Source of the DNA: Uloborus plumipes
Taxonomy: Eukaryota > Arthropoda > Arachnida > Araneae > Uloboridae
Direction of reading: 5' to 3'
NCBI GenBank assembly: GCA_038373865.1
Contig: JAXGGA010002936.1
Location: 1-64,000 of the forward strand
DNA: 64,000 bases
Part shown: positions 48,001 through 57,000 of the stretch, one piece after another
Layout: every line of letters begins with the position of its first letter
How positions within the stretch are numbered: the first letter of the stretch is position 1
Notes under the pieces: model-generated
Databases searched by the model: none
What the model was told of the DNA's origin: nothing
Seen by the model: only the letters and a program-made list of their open reading frames with translations
Translations under genes and position numbers: made by a program

Positions 48001-51000
48001 CAAATAAATAAATGCATAATTATTTCACTTCATTAGTTTCAAATAAATAAATGCATAATTAACACTTCATTCCATTAGTTTCAAGCCAGCAGTGTAGGAA
48101 ACTTTTAACCATCGCGAAAGAGCTTCAAAAATTATTCAGATCTCTAAAAGCTACAGCAAAAATTTTGCGAGTTGATTACAGAAACACATGAAACAAATTA
48201 AAATGAATGTAGTTACAAAATTAAAGTTATAAGTGACGCATGGAGCAGAAGTAATTTCCTTCGAATCATGCAGATGAAAATAGATATTACGTTCATTATT
48301 TCAATGACATCTAAAAACTCTTCCACATAAAAAGGAAATTTAGCAGCGAGTACTGCAGCAGCCGAGTTGCTGCAAACATTATTTGAAAATCTGTGGTCGC
48401 CTTTGATCTTAAGCCAGAAAAAAAAGTTTATTTATATTTTCCTTCAGTTTTTTTTTAAATGTAAATACATATTGATACACACATAAACAAAGTATAATTC
48501 TTTCAAAATACTTTCTCATTTTTTATATAAATTGCTATGTATAAATTTTCAGATAAATTACAAACCTACTTAAAATGAAAAACAATTTTTTTTCATGTCT
48601 GTATGTAACTGAGAAGAAAAAATATATATATATTCTTGAAAATTTTATAATTTTTAAAGAACATGGATGAAATAGATTTTTTTTTTTCAATTTTAATTAT
48701 ATAAACATTAAGTATTGGGCCATTTTTTATTCTCTCGACGAACATAAACTGCAATGCGTGTTGTTTGACAGTTACAATTTTATATTGCAGCAATTATGTG
48801 TTTTAAGGACCCAAAAGAATATAGGCCTTATGCTGACTTTTCAGGAAATCACAAAAATAAAATTAGAAAAAATCCCATTGCTAGGAGATAAAGTCGATTC
48901 TTGAGTATCATGATTTACTTTTATTGTTGTGACTTGATGCAAATTCAGATTCTGCAAGCAATTGCCCGAAAATCATCATTTGTATCCCTCTAGTTCGTTG
49001 GTGCAAATTCAAGATAGCAGAAGTTGCTTTGAAAGCAAAGCTTTAGGGTACTTTTCCTTTATAGACGCAACACTAGCTGCCTCTACTTTTTTTTATTGCT
49101 TTTCAATGGGGTCGCGTTAAGCAACTTTAGCTCCTTTTGAAAAGCTAGGGCTGATAAAGCGTCCGATTTTTAAATGTGCCATCATTAAGGCGCGGATGTC
49201 AATGGGACAATGGCACATACAATTTTGACTTCCAGTTTCCCGCCAAATGGTGCCACCTGTGCTCTTTTCGATGTGAAACTGCACCAGGAATTTAATTTTG
49301 TCGAGGGAACTCGAAACAAACGAACACCCAAAGGATCTTTTACATGTCACATTATCATACGACATGGATGATGATTTTCTGCAGGGCGACTTTTTAATTT
49401 TGGCGATCATTTTTCATTTTATGTATTGCCTCCATGTTTGGTTAAAGAACTACAGTTTTTTGGCAATACCATACGTTTGCCTTTTGAAAAAAACTTTTGA
49501 ACAAAATAAATCAATAAGCAAGACTAAAATTTTCATTAAAACAGAAAGTAATTCACCAAATAATTAAAACAAACTATTAAAATATTACAAAATAATAATA
49601 AATAGATAAATAACTAGCATTAAACATTTAATTAAAATAGGCCATCTACTAAATAAAGCCCAAAAAATCAATACAAAATCTACCGGAAAAATACATCGAG
49701 TCATTAACAAATATTGAAATTTCCATTCGTATGTAAAATCGGAAAAAAAGAGCAAACACCGACGGCAACGTAAACAAACATTAATTTCCCATTTTTACTA
49801 AAGTAGGCGGCCAACAATTTCAATGATGTACCTCTATCAGAAAACATTAATTTTAAAAATATTAAATTAAATAGGTTTCTCCGTATGTTTATCAATAAGC
49901 ATTTTGATTTGTTTTACATGTGTACAAAAAAAAAAAAAAAAAAACATTTTTCTCTAATTTCACCTTCAGGCAGAAGAAAGTATGCAATTTTTGTAGACCA
50001 GTGTCCTTCAGATTTTTCTGGCTATCTCTCCCTTTGAGACGATAAAATTGAGTATCCATCGCTTCTCTTCATCAGGTGTTATCTCCTTTTCTTCAAAGTG
50101 AGATATCATTGTCATTTTCTAGACAGCTGTACTTTGTTATTGTGTGATGTGTACTCATTTTTCTACTTTATTAATACTTCTTTTAAAAATATGTCACTGT
50201 TCTCTTTCGGTTTTGTTATCGACCTTTTGCACGAACGATATTTTTCTTCCAATCATCTTTGGCAACAAAAATACTGTTTCCTTCATCTTTTGGGAAAAAG
50301 AATTTCGCATTGTTCGAAAATAATGTAGGGTATGTCTTTTCGAGACTCTTAACCCGGCAGAAGGTGCTCACCGAACAATTACATAAGAAATCGCGCGGGT
50401 TTTATCTAAAAAACATATTTTGATTATAAATTATAATAAGTCCATTAATTCTTCAAGAAAATGCCAGAGAGGAGGATACTGAAAGGGTGATGGATTACAG
50501 ATAAATATTTACCATTCGACATGTGTTTGGATAAGAATGGGGTGACTATGTGCCCCTGCGATATCTCTCGGGTTAACTCATTTATGGTCAGTAGCCTAAA
50601 AACGGGACGCTTGTTAGTTAAAGCATACAAAAACCTGTAATGGCTATATCATTTTACTAAAGCGGTTTTTCACAAGTTAAATAGTCCTTCTTCTTGAGAA
50701 AACCAGTCAGAGCCACTAGTTGGACATAAGAGTTTGTTTATTGACAGCTATTTTCAGACAAATCAGTCAAGCAACGATCCAGCATGGGTAGCCGCAGAAA
50801 GTAAGTTTTTTTTTTGCGAACTTATTTTTCATAAAATTAAACTATTTTAAAATGATGTGCTTATAATTGATCAGAGATGCCTTCTGTTATGTTACTTTGC
50901 ACAAGTAAAGTCAAGTAAGGTCGTATTTTGCTCACATGTCTGCAAAATATCCCATAAACAGGACGTTGAATAACTTCATAAATATGGCAACGGAGAACTA

Positions 51001-54000
51001 TTTTAAGCCTAAAATGTGTGTAAACCATTCCAAGTAAGAGTTTTAAGCAGATAAAAATTTTAAAATTTGTTAAAAAAAACTTGGGCATAAATGAGTTAAT
51101 AGAAAACAGCGCCTCTCTCTCTCTCCGTCATCTTTTTTCCCCATAAGTAAAATATGTGACACCTGGTGAGATTTTGATGAGTTACTATGACACTTTTTTG
51201 CCAGACCACAACAAAGATTTGATACCGTGGGCACATGTGGCACCGATCCCCGGTGCATCTCCCGACGGCACCCACTTCGGGAGTGCACTGTAAGAAATGA
51301 ATGTTGTTTTTACAGTGTAATACACCTAATTTTGTAGTAATAACAGGTAAAAATTGCTAATTTTACGGTAATAAACTGTAAAATAGATACTTTTACGGTA
51401 CTAAACTGCAAAATTGCTAATATTACAGGAATAAACTGTAAAATAGCTAATTTAACAGTTTATTACCGTGAATTTTACAGTTTTAAACTGAACCTCTGCT
51501 GCTAGTATTATTTTCTTGTTTTTACAGTACATTACAGATAAATTTTACGGTAATAAACTGTAAAATTGCTAACTTTACAGTAAGAAACCGTAAAATTGCT
51601 AGTCTTACAGTTTATTACTGTGCATTTTACAGTTTTGAATTCCTTGGCTACCAGTATTATACTGTAAAAACTACAGTTCATTTTTTTGAACTGTAGATTT
51701 TTTTTTGAACTGAACTAATTTGAGTAAAATGATAAGAGATTCAGCCCGACTGTGCATTGAATACCATTGAATTGGTTCAGTTCTATTTGAGCCAACATGA
51801 TTGTACTCGACTACTCTGCTGGTCACCGTAAATGCAACACCCTGAAGGAAACATGCAAATAATATGAAATTTGCAACATGCTTTAGCGGAGGTGAGATAT
51901 ACAAATTAGAATTTCAGAGCAGAAAGCTATGAATTTAATCATTTGACACTTGATCCACATATTATCTGTAATGTATGCGCAGTGGATTAATCTATAGAAT
52001 AGATATTTAATTACACAAAGTAAAAACAAGCATCTTTATTCTGCATATACAATCATTATTGTTCCAACTCCATCTTTTTTAGGTCCGTGTTGTCATACCT
52101 AATATACATAACATATCTTAATACTTACTCAGCTGTTGCCATTCCCAACATAGATAATATAATCATAACATTATCTACAAAATAAAGTTTGTTGCGACAT
52201 GTCTTGTCTTTCTTGGTGTTGCAATTAGGGTGGCCAGCAGTGAGACCCCTATATAGACGAGCCGACGCATCAAGATTAAGTTTGACCATTTTTGATACAG
52301 CTCGTGTTTGAGGGGTTGTCTTTTTTGGCGAGTTATCGTGCTTTGGTAACTTTTCACGTGAATTTAACAAAGCTTAGCGTTGTCCAGAAACTATGCTTTG
52401 GTAACCGTAACTCTGCAACAATGAAAAGTGAAAGTAAAAGTAAATAAGTTGGATCCAAAGTGATGAAACTTAAGCTTGATGCGTCGGCCTTTCTATATAG
52501 CGGCTCTAGCCAGCAGTGTTATAGACTTGAAACAACAATAGCATCATAACTATTGAAAATAAGTATAAAAGTAACTGAAATCTTACAGCATCTTCTTGAC
52601 GCTTCCTCAAATCCTCCTCCTCGATATACTCCTTCTCCAGATGCCGGATCGGACTGCGGTAGTGGATGTTGACTTCCGTTTCCTGGTACTGGTGCGGCGA
52701 TGCTGGAGAATGAAAAAGGACATCCTCGTTATCGAGAGAAAGTACCGTGATTCATTTCGGTACAGGTGCTAAAGAGTGCCGCGAAATCCCGCCAGAACAC
52801 GTTGAAAGAGCAAGTTGAATAATAGAGATAGTGGGGGGTAGGAATCGACAACATGCCAGGTGTTTCTTGGCACGACAAGAGGGGAGCGAGGTTTGGACTA
52901 TCTCCAATAGAGAAGAAAAGGAAAAGGAAGAAATGAATGCAAACTCTTTTGTATTTCTTCAACTCAATTTAGCACATGGGAAATTTATCCCTAGTAACTG
53001 CGTACGTCCCTGTCTAATGTCATAGAGAGTTAAAACTTCTGTCAAGAGAAAAGTGTTAAGATAGTTTTCAATAACAAAGGGTTAAAATTCAATTGGAATT
53101 ATTTTACATATACACTACAAAAAATGAACTGTTGTTTTTACAGTATAATACTGGCAGCCGAGGTTCCAATTCCAAACTGTAAAATGCCCATTACTAATCT
53201 ATAAAACTAGCAATTTTACAGTTTCTTACTGTAAAGTGAGCAATTTTTACAGTTTATTGCCGTAAAAGTTTGTTGCGTTATACTGTAAAAACAACATTCA
53301 TTTTTTACAGTGCATTACTAGAGCATTGCTTACGTTAGTCAAATTTAATTGTTTAATTAGTCATGAAAGAACAATAAATGGGCATTGGATTAGAATATAT
53401 AGATTTGTATGCGGAAGCAAAAATATGCAAAATATACTTTTTTGGGTGAGGGGGAACTAAGCTTTTAATCAGTTGGCTATTTACTGTTTTAATCTTTTTT
53501 AATTTTTTTCAAATTTAAGCATTATAACTAGATGCAATATTTTTGCTAATTTTCTCATTACTTTGTTCTAAGCCTTTATTTTATGTGATACCCGCACTCA
53601 AACATGAACAGATTTTAGCAAAACTCTTTTGGTTTTAATTCAGGTCTGGATTTGTGCTTATCTGCGCATTCTGCTTTGTAAATGGCTTAATGGAGAAAAA
53701 ATCCAGAAGATTTCTTAAAATATTTTCGTTATCAAAGAAAAAACGGAAAAAATGAATTTCAAAAACATTGAACGAAAATCTAACTTTACTCGTGAGGTGT
53801 CATTTGAAATTTTACAAGATTTTTTTTTCTTCGTTTACGAATAGAACATTATTTTATGTACCCAAAAGGGCTTGAGAGCATTAAATTATAGTAACCAAAA
53901 AGTTTTTAACGAGTAACCAAAAAAATTTCATCAGAAAAATAAAGTTGAAATCAAAGAGCAAATATAACCGTTACACTGTGAAAGAAGTAAGAATAGTTAG

Positions 54001-57000
54001 AGAAATAAAGTAGTCCGTTGCAAATAACTAAGTAACAATATGACAGAGAGTGATAGAAGATGTCATGTACCATCATGCATAAGAAGAAACTACAATTTAT
54101 TTATCGATGTGCAATTGACAAACAACCAATCAACCCTGAATCCACTTAAAAGGTTTCGTTTATAAAGAGCAATAACATTGGAAATAACATGCAAATTGCT
54201 GGTTAAAAGGAGTGCGCTGTGAATGTATCGTGGTCCAGATAGTGTCCACTCTCTGAGTGCGGAAATATCAATAAATGTGCATTTTTGTTTTCGGTGCATG
54301 ATGCATTCGTGCGTATGTGCTGGTTAAATACAAAAAATAAGGTCTCATAGTTAAACCTGGATGAATGTTGTTCAGCATCTTTTTCTTCATGCTTGCTTCA
54401 GTTCGAACATATGGTCTTGGACAAGAGTTGTAGATTGCTGGAGGTAGCAGATTTTTTGGTACCGTTGCACATTTTATCGTGGATTGTTTGGTGTTGGTAG
54501 AAATATTAGCGAAAGGAGTAGTTTTATCACATAATTCAATAGACCCTTGCAATTTTCGGCCATTTTCTGCAATAGTGTAGTTATGAAAAGAATTCCACTC
54601 TTCACTTTTGCCCAATATGGGGCTTTGATGGAAGAAATTGGAGTTATTCGATAATTTGTGTACGTTAAAGGAACTAGCTAGATCAAATTTGTTGATATGG
54701 TTCCTAAGCTCATTTGATTTTTGGAACTGAGAAATAAGGTTCTGAATTCGCTTTTGAGTAAAGCATAGAGATGTGTAAGCATACGGATCAAAATTTTGTT
54801 TACCAGTACGAACATCAAATGAACTTTCACCTTTGTGGGATATGGGAGAGGTAAGTGGAAGATTTTGCAATTCTTTTTCACTTCTGAAACTACTGCACAG
54901 TTTTGGGCGGGATAAACTTCTTGATGAAGCTTCAAAAGCTTTTGGATCGGTTCGATACATTTCAGAAACTCTAGCAATCTGATTCCTATCTGTTTCAAAT
55001 ATTTGTCTCAAATTCTGCACGGAACCGAATGAGTCAGCACTTGTTTTCTTTTCAGCAGCGGTAGTCTTTCTCTGCAATTCCAAACATTGTAAATTCTTAG
55101 GAACACTTTGAGACCGAGAAAATTTTATAGATCCTTCTAACTTTTCCTTAATTTTTGAAACTAGGCCTGTTTTAATTGGGAAAATAGATCGCTTAAATTT
55201 ATTTCTCCCGGTATTGTATCCTTTTAATGATGAAGGTTTATTATCACAACCATTAGACTTTATATCAGACGTGGATGTTGAATCAGAAGTGGATTCAAAA
55301 CTCAAATCAAGACAGGACATCGCCCTTTCTGGGACATAGTGAGGAGACAAGAAGCTTCCATTATCTGATGGCAAATCGCAATCAATATTTCTTAAATCAC
55401 AGCAAGACAAATTTCGACTATATTTTCGATTAAAAAACATATTCGTTTCACTGAGATAATCCTCGTCAGATTTGTCCAAATTAGACTGGGATATACTTTC
55501 GAAGTACTTGACTTTCTTACGAACATCTTGAGTGGCTGCCAGAAAGCGCAAATCACTAATGGAGCTGCATATGCTAGATGCGTAAGATCTCACATGGAGA
55601 CCGGATTTGTATTGAAAAGTTTCATATTGCTTGAAACTGTTATTTTCAACAACGGAATCAGTCTGTTTAAAAGACAACTCCATCGGAAAACTGAATAATT
55701 CTTTTTGCTCTTCTGTTTCAGATGTGCGTTTATTGTCAGCATAAAAATCTTGTTCGAAATATTTTCGCTTTACTTCAAAGCATTGTTGAATCCGCAAGCG
55801 ATGCATATTATTGTATCTCTCAACCAAACTTGAAACTGAAACATTGTACCAAAATTTTTTACACTCAAAAGCAGCATGAAATGAAGATTCCGAAACACCC
55901 TTGGGCACGGGACTTTGAAAATATTCTTTTAAATTTTCAACAGATGAATTCCTGAATCGTAAATTTCTGTCTGGATTTGTCAAATAAGATACTTTTCTCC
56001 ATGAAACACCATGTTTGTCAACATCTAAACACATGCCTAATTTTTTGTTAACGCAAGAATAAATGTCCTTTTCCACATTCGAGAAAAAGTTCTTTAGACG
56101 GACAAAATTTCGAGATTTTGAGGCAGTTCTTAACATTGATGAAATATACCGATGATACAAAGCAGCATTTTTGCCATTCATAAAAATGTTTTTTCTGTTT
56201 TTCAGAAAGTCTTGTGATGTACCAGACACAGGAAAAGAGCCGAGAGACTTAGCAACTTGAGACGGGTTGCACATTTCTTTAGATTTAGAAAATCCATTTT
56301 TCAACTGCAATTCAGTTCGTGAAATTGTCCTTTTGGTTTTATTATAAAATTCTGCACAACCGTTTGAGAAATGTAAATGAGACAAAGAATTTTTATCACC
56401 TTTACTGTCAGAGTTTCTTACTATACTTTCGTTGTGTCTTCTAATACAATTAAATAACGGTTCGACAGATGAAAGATCAGAAACGGATGAAGCAGTGCCC
56501 AACTGATTCCGTCTGATAGAAGGTGTTACAGATGATGTAGTCTGAGTCAAATATTGCTTTACATTGCTGCTTAAATCTGTAACATTTGTGAATGTTTTCT
56601 TGTTAAATCCTTCTTTGTTCTCCAATGAGGGTAAATTACAATCATAAAGTTTCAAGTACATTTTAAGAGGATTGAAATCAACTTTGCAAAATTGCTTGGT
56701 GTTTTGTTGAGGAACTGAGTAAGCCACTCTTGGTTTCAGATTATTCGGCTTCGAAGTACGGACCACTGGTGGCATTATTGTAATCATTTTTGGCAGTGAA
56801 ATTTCTTCAATGTTAGGTCCATTGTTTCTATTAATAGAAGCATCAGTACCATTTTGTAGCAATATATTATTGTTTATAGAACAAATCGGTTCAGCTCTAA
56901 GATAAGATTTCGCAGATTCATCCCTTACGTCATTTGAATCTACACATTTTGTTGACGTGTGGCAAGCTATGGAGATATGGTTGAAGTTGCTTTGTTTCTC

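Noticed and set aside
49117..49567. Overlapping + and - ORFs near 49.1-49.6 kb
   Set aside because: No splice context, no motif and no similarity that I recognise; probably decayed repeat or chance.
54268..54356. Extension of the CAP giant reading frame to a stop at 54268
   Set aside because: A donor at 54357 in the right phase joins exactly to the conserved SORBS linker exon; the extra codons are intronic. An alternative short isoform ending here cannot be excluded.
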